DNA of 13,053 nucleotides. It comes from an uncultured Alphaproteobacteria bacterium. Its GTDB lineage: Bacteria; Pseudomonadota; Alphaproteobacteria; Micavibrionales; Micavibrionaceae. The translations under genes were made by a program, and so were the position numbers. The stretch is from positions 1-13,053 of the forward strand of contig CAKTCH010000020.1 in assembly GCA_934538895.1 (NCBI GenBank). Direction: 5' to 3'. The notes beneath the pieces are model-generated. The model made no database searches and was not told the DNA's origin. It saw only the letters and a program-made list of their open reading frames with translations. Within the stretch, counting starts at the first letter, position 1. The number at the start of each line of letters is the position of its first letter. Positions 1-6,738 of this stretch are shown piece after piece.

Positions 1-36
1 GCCAATGGTGATAAGGGGATCTGCCGTTTTCGCCAT
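1..36 (-). CDS. 5' end of an unidentified gene downstream of dotO (partial)
   Basis: An ATG at 34-36 on the minus strand opens a frame that stays open to the window edge and reads MAKTADPLITIG. It overlaps the dotO stop codon in a TGATG arrangement (TGA at 38-36, ATG at 36-34), a common sign of translational coupling. A purine-rich stretch (GGGAAGA) at the end of dotO sits at a plausible ribosome-binding distance. Twelve residues are too few to name the product. In IncI plasmids the gene after the dotO homologue traU is traV, and in Legionella other icm genes lie downstream, so another secretion component is the likely guess, but that is inference only. Confidence 0.5.
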   Translation of the reverse strand, partial: MAKTADPLITIG

Positions 37-3035
37 CACGATTCTTCCCTGATGCGCTTATTATCTCTTTCGGCTTTCATCTGCTCTGACTTTTTCACCA
101 GCTCGTCGACAATCTCGTCGATCACCGCGCTGGTCATGGCGCCCTTGGCCTCGCCCTCCTTCTCGCTTTTCATCATGACGCGGCGCTTGATCTCGGTACG
201 GGCGCTGCCGCCGGGGAATAAAATCGCCAAAATCTGACGCGCCTGACCGGCACCGATACGGCCATAGAGACGATTGCGCAGGGCCACGTCTTCCATCGAC
301 GTCGAAAGCGCCCAGAGCTCGATCGGCCCCAGCGTGTTGATCAGGAACTGTTCGTACCGGCCCTCGGTCGTGCCCAGCACGAAAAGCGCCGGCGCGCCCC
401 CCGCCTTCGGACCCGTCAGTTTGTAACGGATAATGTCGCGGGCCGTGTCAGATAGGCCGAAGCGATCGCGTACGTTTTCGACGGCCGCATCGGAAATCGC
501 CGTACCCAGAACCCATACGCCCGTCGCCAGGTCGATCATGTCCTGAGAGAAATCGTCGAGGAGCTGGGAGGCGAGAATGATCTGCACCCCGCGCTTGCGG
601 CCCTCGCGCACGTCGCGAATCACCTGACCGCGCACGGCGGAAGAGGAACTGGTCCGGTGGAATTCATCATAACCCAGCCGTTTGGGAGACTCCGCGATAT
701 CCTGCAAGCGCCGTTCGTGATAGAGGCGGTATTTTTCCGGCACGAATTGCAGGGATTCCATGCCCATCCACCAGCTGCGCACCAGCACGTGGCGCGCCAG
801 CATATACATGATGGAGGTCTGGCGGTCGGCCACTTCATCCCCTTGCGGCGCCACATCCATCAGGTCGAGGGCGCAAACGCGCGTGGCGCCGATATCGAAC
901 TGCGTCACCGATGACAGAATCGGCAATTCACGGATAGCCGAAGTGATCATACGCTCGAAGGCGTTGATGACGCTTTCCGCACTGGTGCCGATGGATGTCT
1001 GTTCCAGCAGGCTTCTGATCTGCGGGCGGCGGGCGGCGGTAATCGTGTCGCCCAGCGTGGGAACGGCATGGCGTTGCGCCAGACCGGCAACATGATGCTG
1101 GTTCAGTTCGAACATCTTATCGACCACATCCCACCAGTAGGGATCGGTCGGCAGGTGCACATTGAATTTCTGCAAGGCTTCATCGACTTCGGGATCGAGG
1201 CGCGGCAAATAAGGGCGCGGTTCGGCGTTGGCGGCACCGTCGTCGCGCCAGCGATACATTTCATCGACCACGAGACCCGCGAGTTGCTGGATGCCGTCAT
1301 AGGGTTTTTCGTAGCCCGGCGGCGTGCAAAGCAGCGTCAGCAATTCGACGAGGTAGCTGCGCTCATCCATCAGCGGATAGCGCATTCCGAGCTGCGTATC
1401 AAACGGATTGATGGCAAATTTATGCGCCATCTGCAGGCGGTAATACGCCACTTCGTGCTGGCGGTTAAGCGGCAATGCCTCCTTGATGAGGGAAATCAGA
1501 CCCGATGACGACGGGCCGATATCGACGATGGCCACAAAGGGCAGCTTGGAGAGGCCGGGCGATAGAATCGTGCCGAGGTTCAGCGTGTTAAGCAGAACCG
1601 ATTTACCGGCACCCGGCTGCGCGAAGACCAGATCGAACCAGGTCGTCGTGACGTTGGTGCCGGTCTGATAGGGCCATATCTTGCCATCGGGCGTACGCAG
1701 AACGATCGCGCCATGCAGGAATGGGCTGGACGGGCGCTGCCATGGCAGCAGCTTCATCACGTCATACATCGGCGCCACGGCCGAAGGCGCGGTACCCGCA
1801 CAGTGAATGCCCAGCGCCGACGACATGACGCAGTCAAGCGGATCGCCTGAAAATTCGCTAACCTGGCAATAGCCCCAGCTTTCAACCGACTGCGCCAGAA
1901 TGGACAGGCGCGTCTCGACGGTCTCCCGGTCACCGGCCCAGGTTGCAAAAGATACGCGCAAGCGCACCACCGGTTCGCGGCGGGCGAGAATCGCCAGGCC
2001 TTCCAGAGAGAATTTTATTTGTTTATTGAGCGAATTCGTGACCGTGAGAATGGATGCGGCGAACGTCCGGAACGCCCCCGACTGCGCGCCGCCGCCCTCG
2101 ATCAGGAAGGAAAGGCGGTAGGGGATATCCGCTTCGAACAGGCGCGACAGCAATTGCGAGAAAGGCGCCGCTTCCATGGGGCCGAGCGTCATATCCACGC
2201 CCGCCCAGTAGATCGTGCCGATCTGGCATACATGCTGGTCGATCACGCGCGCATCGGCGGCCACCAGTTGCTGGCGCACCGGCGGCCAGAGGATATCGGA
2301 CATATCGGATGCGGATGTCGGCGCCCGCGGCGGAATCGGATCGCCGGGCAGGCAGATGCGCCAATCCTCGCTGGAGCGGTCGGGATGGATGCTATTACGT
2401 ACGGCGCGCATGGCATCATGCACCTCCATAAGCCGCGCCTTGACGCCCAATTCATCCAAAGCCGTCATGCAGGAGGAAACATAGCTTTTGTGCCGCACGC
2501 GCAGCATATCCAGCGCCGCCAGGGGGTTCTGCGCATAACCCGCAGGCAGCCATCTTTTTTCCTTGGCTTCGCGGGCGGCGCGTTCGACTTCGTTCTTGGT
2601 CAGCACGCTGGGGCGCGTCCAGAGAACGAAATAGCTTTCTTCGTAAGAAAGGTACTTGGAAAGGTTTTTGACGCGCTCCTCGAAAACATCGTCCACTTCA
2701 AGGCCCATGTTGCGCGCGGCATTACGGCTGGGCTTGATGAAATGCTCGATCTGGCGCACGGTACGATCGGGATCGCGCACAAAGAAAACCTGCAGGGCGT
2801 GACCCATGCGGTCGAACTTGGAGCCGATCTTCAGGGTGGCACCTTCGATGATCGCCTTGTATTCCTGCTCGCCGATGGTGGTACGGCATCCTTCGATCTT
2901 GATGAAAGAAATCAGCGAGCCGTCCATAGATACCATGGTGACTTCATCATCGGCGGTTTCCAGCCGGATAAAGCTTTCAAGCGGTTGCTTCAGGGCAAAT
3001 TCGAAGGGAGCAGTTAATTTTTTTAACCAGTTCAT
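36..3035 (-). CDS. icmB/dotO: Type IVB secretion ATPase DotO/IcmB (TraU-like, VirB4 family)
   Basis: This is the cytoplasmic, membrane-associated ATPase that energises type IVB secretion, the counterpart of VirB4 and of IncI TraU. Its 999 residues match the family's usual length of about 1000. The N-terminus contains the family signature LETADDEVTMVSMDGSLIS (residues about 26-44), very like the LETAD...DGSL opening of Legionella DotO. A Walker A motif, AQPGAGKS, lies around residues 472-479 with the lysine at 478. A Walker B-type segment, LGYDEFHR, has Asp790-Glu791. The C-terminal 60 residues are charged and helical. The ATG at 3035 has only a weak upstream ribosome site, but the conserved N-terminus supports it. 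The gene sits 139 bases after dotN, a gap holding a large stem-loop, so it may have its own promoter. It is intact, with both nucleotide-binding motifs present. The 332-codon plus-strand frame across its 5' half is a shadow. Confidence 0.96.
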   Translation of the reverse strand: MNWLKKLTAPFEFALKQPLESFIRLETADDEVTMVSMDGSLISFIKIEGCRTTIGEQEYKAIIEGATLKIGSKFDRMGHALQVFFVRDPDRTVRQIEHFIKPSRNAARNMGLEVDDVFEERVKNLSKYLSYEESYFVLWTRPSVLTKNEVERAAREAKEKRWLPAGYAQNPLAALDMLRVRHKSYVSSCMTALDELGVKARLMEVHDAMRAVRNSIHPDRSSEDWRICLPGDPIPPRAPTSASDMSDILWPPVRQQLVAADARVIDQHVCQIGTIYWAGVDMTLGPMEAAPFSQLLSRLFEADIPYRLSFLIEGGGAQSGAFRTFAASILTVTNSLNKQIKFSLEGLAILARREPVVRLRVSFATWAGDRETVETRLSILAQSVESWGYCQVSEFSGDPLDCVMSSALGIHCAGTAPSAVAPMYDVMKLLPWQRPSSPFLHGAIVLRTPDGKIWPYQTGTNVTTTWFDLVFAQPGAGKSVLLNTLNLGTILSPGLSKLPFVAIVDIGPSSSGLISLIKEALPLNRQHEVAYYRLQMAHKFAINPFDTQLGMRYPLMDERSYLVELLTLLCTPPGYEKPYDGIQQLAGLVVDEMYRWRDDGAANAEPRPYLPRLDPEVDEALQKFNVHLPTDPYWWDVVDKMFELNQHHVAGLAQRHAVPTLGDTITAARRPQIRSLLEQTSIGTSAESVINAFERMITSAIRELPILSSVTQFDIGATRVCALDLMDVAPQGDEVADRQTSIMYMLARHVLVRSWWMGMESLQFVPEKYRLYHERRLQDIAESPKRLGYDEFHRTSSSSAVRGQVIRDVREGRKRGVQIILASQLLDDFSQDMIDLATGVWVLGTAISDAAVENVRDRFGLSDTARDIIRYKLTGPKAGGAPALFVLGTTEGRYEQFLINTLGPIELWALSTSMEDVALRNRLYGRIGAGQARQILAILFPGGSARTEIKRRVMMKSEKEGEAKGAMTSAVIDEIVDELVKKSEQMKAERDNKRIREES

Positions 3036-3067
3036 CAGGACACGATCCGGACTTAAGAAAATAGGAC

Positions 3068-3086
3068 ACCCGATAGTATACCGGGT
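3068..3086 (-). promoter_or_regulatory. Inverted repeat around a possible -10 box upstream of dotO
   Basis: Arms ACCCG (3068-3072) and CGGGT (3082-3086) flank a 9-base centre. On the minus strand that centre holds TATACT (3080-3075), five of six matches to the -10 consensus. The site lies 33-51 bases upstream of the dotO start, a normal promoter position. No convincing -35 hexamer is visible at 16-18 bases. A promoter needing an activator, or a repressor operator over the -10, would fit; both are inference. Confidence 0.3.
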
Positions 3087-3129
3087 TTAACCAGCGGAAA
3101 GAATAGACAAATTTTAATGCTGTTTTACT

Positions 3130-3174
3130 TACGGCATAAATTCATATTTGAATATGAAAAAATAAGATGCCGTA
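3130..3174 (-). repeat. Nested stem-loop between dotN and dotO
   Basis: Outer arms TACGGCAT (3130-3137) and ATGCCGTA (3167-3174) pair perfectly over 8 bp. Inside them TTCATATT (3141-3148) and AATATGAA (3151-3158) pair perfectly around TG. The right arm abuts the dotN stop codon, so the hairpin would form in the mRNA immediately after dotN. It is followed on the minus strand by AGTAAAAC rather than a T tract, so it does not look like a classical intrinsic terminator. Processing, 3'-end protection or attenuation between dotN and dotO are possible roles. Confidence 0.6.
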
Positions 3175-3879
3175 TCAAGCCGCTGACTTTTTCGGCGCGA
3201 TTTCGCGATAGATATCGAGCCACTGACGCGGCAGCATTCCGCCAAACGGGCCATCCTTGGAACGCCAGTAAGCCAGGATTTGCGGAAACTGGTTAAATTC
3301 AAGATCCGCCTCTTTGATAATGCGGCGGTCCAGCGGAAAGAGGCGAACACCTTCCAGTTTGTGGCGTGCCCCTTCGTATGCTTTGCCGCTGATATAATCC
3401 CGCATCACCGAAGACAGAATAAAGGGATCGTCGGTACCTAGACGCTTGCGGCATTCTTCGCGCCGCTGCATGAAGACGTCGAGGGCGCGCCGCGCCGCAT
3501 CGGCGACGGGACCCTGGGAAATACGGGCGACATAAACGGCGCGCGCAATGTGATGCAGATCGGCCTGTGCAATTTCCGGCAGCCAGATCAGCACGCCGGA
3601 GCGCATCTGCGCAACATGATCGAGGTTGAAGCATTGATGGCAAAAAATACAGACCGTCGCCAGATTTTCGGGGCGGGTATCGACCGGATTACCGTTCAGA
3701 TAGAGGATTTCCTGATATTTCGTTGACTGAAAACCGCAACAGGCGCAGCTGTTCTGGTCGCGATCCAGTATTTTCTGACGCGCTTCGGGCGATATCCGGG
3801 AGGCGGCCTTGCCGCTTGAAGGGCTCTGGGCATTGGCAGAAACCCGCGCAATGCCCAGAGTAATCGGTAAAATCTTCAT
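3175..3879 (-). CDS. icmJ/dotN: DotN/IcmJ, zinc-binding HNH-fold component of the type IVB coupling complex
   Basis: In Legionella DotN binds the coupling ATPase DotL and helps recruit adaptors and substrates at the cytoplasmic face. It has an HNH-like zinc fold but is thought to be structural rather than a nuclease. Here 234 residues (the Legionella protein is about 208) contain two CxxC pairs that would hold zinc: C45/C48 in SCACCGF and C77/C80 in CIFCHQC, with extra cysteines C47 and C83. Residues 70-84 match the second half of an HNH motif (ENLATVCIFCHQCF). The rest is alpha-helical and charged, with a conserved-looking GVLIWLPEIAQADL at about 94-107. The start at 3879 lies 9 bases after the dotP stop and has no strong ribosome site, so coupling to dotP is likely. 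The first 18 residues are mildly hydrophobic and end in ANAQ, but a signal peptide would be out of keeping with a cytoplasmic role. Confidence 0.92.
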   Translation of the reverse strand: MKILPITLGIARVSANAQSPSSGKAASRISPEARQKILDRDQNSCACCGFQSTKYQEILYLNGNPVDTRPENLATVCIFCHQCFNLDHVAQMRSGVLIWLPEIAQADLHHIARAVYVARISQGPVADAARRALDVFMQRREECRKRLGTDDPFILSSVMRDYISGKAYEGARHKLEGVRLFPLDRRIIKEADLEFNQFPQILAYWRSKDGPFGGMLPRQWLDIYREIAPKKSAA

Positions 3880-3888
3880 CAGATTATA

Positions 3889-4272
3889 TCAGCCGTTCCA
3901 GTCGATTGGGCTAACGGATGCCGTTGTTGCACCGGTCTGATCGCTACCGATTGTTTGGAACATAGCTTCGAATACGATCGGCAGGGCCAGCAAAGCGCCA
4001 CCGGCAGCCAGACGAACTGCACCGTTTTTCAGCGGCTCGTTACCCGGATTTTCTACGTGGTCCTTGATTTTCATGATACCAAGAACGCCCAGCAGGATAC
4101 CGAACATGTACGACAGAGCGGAGAGCAATGCCGGCATGCTGGCAATCGAGTTAACGATGTTCTCGCCGATGGTGTTGAAGTTGTTAGCGTGCGCTGTATT
4201 CGTAGTCATCATGTAGCCTGCCGTGAAAGCAGCCGACATTTGCAGCGATTTATTTCTGATCAGTTTGGTCAT
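3889..4272 (-). CDS. icmD/dotP: DotP/IcmD, small membrane protein of the type IVB system (TraR-like)
   Basis: This is a 127-residue protein with an N-terminal signal-like segment ending in NTAHA (about residue 29), a hydrophobic segment at about 48-67 (LLSALSYMFGILLGVLGIMK) and a second at about 88-105 (LAAGGALLALPIVFEAMF). The size, two-helix layout and position between dotE and dotN match IcmD/DotP and IncI TraR, inner-membrane proteins whose exact role is not settled. The start chosen is the ATG at 4272, because a perfect AGGAGG stands 6 bases upstream. The frame is open 10 codons further, to a TTG, but that extension contains the ribosome site itself. It lies 33 bases after dotE. Residues 45-103 closely resemble residues 43-101 of the DotE protein encoded just upstream, including a shared GGALLALPIV block, so the two genes share a duplicated module. 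Confidence 0.88.
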   Translation of the reverse strand: MTKLIRNKSLQMSAAFTAGYMMTTNTAHANNFNTIGENIVNSIASMPALLSALSYMFGILLGVLGIMKIKDHVENPGNEPLKNGAVRLAAGGALLALPIVFEAMFQTIGSDQTGATTASVSPIDWNG

Positions 4273-4278
4273 AGTTTT

Positions 4279-4284
4279 CCTCCT
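4279..4284 (-). promoter_or_regulatory. Ribosome binding site of dotP (decides its start)
   Basis: AGGAGG on the minus strand with a 6-base spacer to the ATG at 4272. It is the strongest Shine-Dalgarno in the cluster and excludes the longer TTG-initiated reading of dotP. Confidence 0.85.
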
Positions 4285-4305
4285 CATACCAAATTTGAGC
4301 AATTA

Positions 4306-5226
4306 TTACATGAAGTTTACACCATAAGCCGTTAAGCCCAAAGTATCTTGAACGGCATTCATTAGTGGCCCCAGGTTCACCGCCAAGGCACCGCCCACCA
4401 GGTGGGTAATACCCGCCATGAGAGATGCATTATGGTTTCCTTCGGCCACATCCCTGAGAATGAACCAGCCGCGAATGAAGCTGACCCACCCAAGAATCAT
4501 CATAAATATCAATATCGTACTGATCACACCCAGTACGTGTTCCTCTTCCGCCACGGTCATGCCGCCCGTATAGGCCAGAACACTGACATTCGCCACGTTA
4601 CTGGTCAGAAACATGGAGGAACTCCAGGCACCCATCATCGCATCGACAGACAAAAGCGCGCCGGCCACAATAAACGTCATAAGAGTACCGGCGCCACCGG
4701 GGCCGCGGGGCCCTTCCTGCGATGATTTCAGCAAGCGCAGGATACCGATCACCACCAGAATAAGGCCGGCCATATAGCAGAATCCATTCAGGGCAAACAT
4801 TAACGGATCATGGATATCCGTCATCATACCCGCCATCATCGAATCCAGGCCAAACCCTGTTGTGGTACCCGAGAACGAGCCTAATGTAATAGGGTTAATA
4901 TTTTCGTCGTTCATCGTGCGCCAGGCCGCTTCCACCACGATCGGCAAGGCAAGCAGAGCGCCCCCGGCAATCAGGCGCTTCAGGCCTTCGGAAAGCTGCG
5001 TCTGGCGAGGATCATTCACATGCTCGTAGAGCTTGATGATAGCCATAACGCCAAGCGTAATACCCACCATATAGCAAATCGCCGCCAGCAGGAACGGCAG
5101 TTCATCAGCAGAATAAACAGTATTGGCGATAACATCGCCCATGGTTTGAGCGCGAACTTCCGAAGCCCCGCCCGCGATAGCGAAGAGAGAAACGAAGCTC
5201 AGGAATTTTCCTGCTCTTTTCAGCAT
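4306..5226 (-). CDS. icmC/dotE: DotE/IcmC-like polytopic membrane protein with an N-terminal DotP-like module
   Basis: This is a 306-residue inner-membrane protein in the dotE/icmC (IncI traQ) position. A signal-like segment (residues 1-26, ending VRAQ) is followed by two hydrophobic helices at about 45-66 (FLLAAICYMVGITLGVMAII) and 84-101 (LIAGGALLALPIVVEAAW). These align with DotP, the next gene. The second part, from about residue 125, has four more hydrophobic segments at about 142-165, 181-200, 230-255 and 268-290, and matches the usual DotE layout, with a second CYMAG motif at 150-154. Legionella IcmC is about 194 residues, so the extra 110 or so residues correspond to the DotP-like module. 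The ATG at 5226 has GGCGG closely upstream. A 189-base AT-rich gap separates it from dotF, so it may head its own transcript. The exact role of DotE in the system is unsettled. Confidence 0.85.
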   Translation of the reverse strand: MLKRAGKFLSFVSLFAIAGGASEVRAQTMGDVIANTVYSADELPFLLAAICYMVGITLGVMAIIKLYEHVNDPRQTQLSEGLKRLIAGGALLALPIVVEAAWRTMNDENINPITLGSFSGTTTGFGLDSMMAGMMTDIHDPLMFALNGFCYMAGLILVVIGILRLLKSSQEGPRGPGGAGTLMTFIVAGALLSVDAMMGAWSSSMFLTSNVANVSVLAYTGGMTVAEEEHVLGVISTILIFMMILGWVSFIRGWFILRDVAEGNHNASLMAGITHLVGGALAVNLGPLMNAVQDTLGLTAYGVNFM

Positions 5227-5415
5227 TATACCGCCTTTATTTACACACCCGGTATATACGACACCACTCGTATAACCTTCCTTTATTAAATCACATTTTA
5301 TATAAATTTTGCAAATTATCTCTGCATAAACTCATTTTGGTTCCGTAGTTATGAATAAACTCTTTATAAAAACGGAAGAGTATGGGCCATAATGACCTTA
5401 TTTACATTATGCAAA
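5227..5415. other. AT-rich gap between dotF and dotE
   Basis: This is 189 bases of markedly AT-rich DNA with no convincing gene. It holds a 7-bp inverted repeat near dotE and two copies of ATAAACTC 29 bases apart (5326-5333 and 5355-5362). On the minus strand there are several TATA-like stretches (for example TATATAAAAT around 5297-5306), but no -35/-10 pair of good quality. A promoter for dotE-dotP-dotN is plausible here. Confidence 0.45.
5255..5274 (-). repeat. Inverted repeat upstream of dotE
   Basis: Perfect arms TATACGA (5255-5261) and TCGTATA (5268-5274) around a 6-base loop, 29-48 bases upstream of the dotE start. It could be an operator or a 5' leader hairpin. It partly overlaps ACCCGGTATA (5247-5256), a decamer that recurs upstream of dotO. 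Confidence 0.5.
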
Positions 5416-6702
5416 TCAATGGGTCAGGGTTCCCTGTGTTCCCTGAACAACCCATTTACTGCCGCGCAGTTCGATCGCTGTAATGCGGCCAAGACCGCTC
5501 AAGCTGTCACCCACACGGATCGTACGCATGTCGCCTCCGGCTTTCGGCACCACCATGGCAGAGCCGGGTTGCGCCGATCGCAAAGCCCAGCCGGTAACAT
5601 GCGGCTGCGGCGACACGCTTACCGGCTTCGGTGCCGTCGCCTCTTTAGGGGTATCGGCAGCAGATACTGTTTTTTGTGCCTGAGACTTATCCGGCGTTGC
5701 CGGCACAAAAGTCGGCTTGTCGATCTTTGAAGTATCCACCGTTACGTCCGCTACCGTAGCAGCGGCGCTGGCGGGCGTGGCTGAAGTAGCCTCCAGTCCG
5801 GATATTTTCCGTTCCAGAGCCTGAAGGGCCTTGTTTACGCCGTCAAGATCGGTGGCAGGCGCCGGTTTCGATTCAAGCGTTGAAATTTTCGAAGACACCT
5901 GATGTAAACCCGATTCAAGATTGGTGATGCGATTTTCAAAAGTGTCGAGACGCGCCAGCAATACGCTGAGCTTCTGCTCGATTCCTTTGGCAGCATCAGC
6001 GGAAATACTGCCTGCCGTAGCCGCTGCTGCTTCCGGAGCGGGTGGCGCGATCATGATATCTTTGGCGGAGGGCAGGCCCGGATTAAAGCCGTTATTGTCC
6101 CTGATCGCCACTTCGGGTACCGGTTCCGGCGCCGCGATCGGCGCGGGCATGGGCGGCGCGCTGGCCACCTCTACGGGTTGTTGCTCGGCAGGCGGGGTTA
6201 AATCGGGTTCCGGCATGAGTGCGGGCGGCGCTTCCACCAGGGCAGGCACTTCCGGTGCGATATCAGCCGGCGCCGGCAACAAAGTATCTTCCGGAACCGA
6301 TGCGACCGGCACAGGCTGTTCCGGCATTGCTTCGGGCACCGGGACAGGCATTTCAACCGGCAGAGCTGCCTGTTGCGTTTCAGCGGGCATTTCGGCCATC
6401 GTCGCCGGCTGCGCAGGACCTGATGAAGGTGCCAGAACTTTCAGGTAAATAAAGGCGCCGCCCCCCAGGACCGCCAGAGCGATAAGAACGACATTAAACA
6501 GGCCGCCCTTTTTCTTCTGGGGCTTTTCGGCAGACGACTCTTCTGCGGGGGTTCCATCGCCCCCGTCCTCGCTATTTTCATCCCAGGATTCTTCATCACC
6601 GAATCCTTCGTCACCGAAGGATTCCTCTTCATAGCCGAAATCCTCGGCGCTTTCATCGAAAGACGGATCGTAATCATCCTGATCGGGATTATTGGCAGTC
6701 AT
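5416..6702 (-). CDS. icmG/dotF: DotF/IcmG, inner-membrane core protein of the type IVB system (TraP-like)
   Basis: This is a bitopic inner-membrane protein of 428 residues. Domains in order: an acidic cytoplasmic tail (1-60) with repeated FGDE/FGYEE units; a basic stop KPQKKK; one membrane helix at about 67-90; a Pro/Ala/Glu-rich periplasmic spacer (about 92-230) of PVPEAMPEQPVP type; heptad-like coiled coils at about 235-277 and 280-300; and a small C-terminal beta domain (about 372-428) with RTIRVGDSLSGLGRITAIE followed by WVVQGTQG, the layout I associate with TraP/PilP-type ends. It is longer than Legionella DotF (about 270) and R64 TraP (about 236), mainly through the acidic tail and spacer. 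The ATG at 6702 is chosen over a GTG at 6711 because AGGG sits 8 bases upstream. It follows dotG by 36 bases. In Legionella DotF associates with the DotG core; the position here supports the same role. Confidence 0.9.
   Translation of the reverse strand: MTANNPDQDDYDPSFDESAEDFGYEEESFGDEGFGDEESWDENSEDGGDGTPAEESSAEKPQKKKGGLFNVVLIALAVLGGGAFIYLKVLAPSSGPAQPATMAEMPAETQQAALPVEMPVPVPEAMPEQPVPVASVPEDTLLPAPADIAPEVPALVEAPPALMPEPDLTPPAEQQPVEVASAPPMPAPIAAPEPVPEVAIRDNNGFNPGLPSAKDIMIAPPAPEAAAATAGSISADAAKGIEQKLSVLLARLDTFENRITNLESGLHQVSSKISTLESKPAPATDLDGVNKALQALERKISGLEATSATPASAAATVADVTVDTSKIDKPTFVPATPDKSQAQKTVSAADTPKEATAPKPVSVSPQPHVTGWALRSAQPGSAMVVPKAGGDMRTIRVGDSLSGLGRITAIELRGSKWVVQGTQGTLTH
6601..6624 (-). 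repeat. Perfect 10-bp hairpin with a GUGA tetraloop inside the dotF coding region
   Basis: Arms GAATCCTTCG (6601-6610) and CGAAGGATTC (6615-6624) are exact reverse complements. In the dotF mRNA the four-base loop reads GUGA, a GNRA tetraloop. It covers codons about 27-34, in the acidic repeat. Confidence 0.65.
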
Positions 6703-6738
6703 GCGGATCACCCTGCTGTTATAAGAACCAATAGTATA

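Noticed and set aside
2019..3017. 332-codon plus-strand open frame opposite dotO
   Set aside because: It lies wholly antisense to the conserved N-terminal half of DotO, has no recognisable domain or ribosome site, and has the His/Arg/Ala-rich composition typical of a shadow frame in GC-rich coding DNA.
3130..3174. Intrinsic terminator after dotN
   Set aside because: The stem is strong but AT-rich inside and not followed by a run of T on either strand, and dotO lies just downstream in the same direction.
3175..3879. Active HNH endonuclease
   Set aside because: The front His of the HNH motif is not seen, and the position between dotP and dotO with DotN-like sequence throughout points to the structural DotN.
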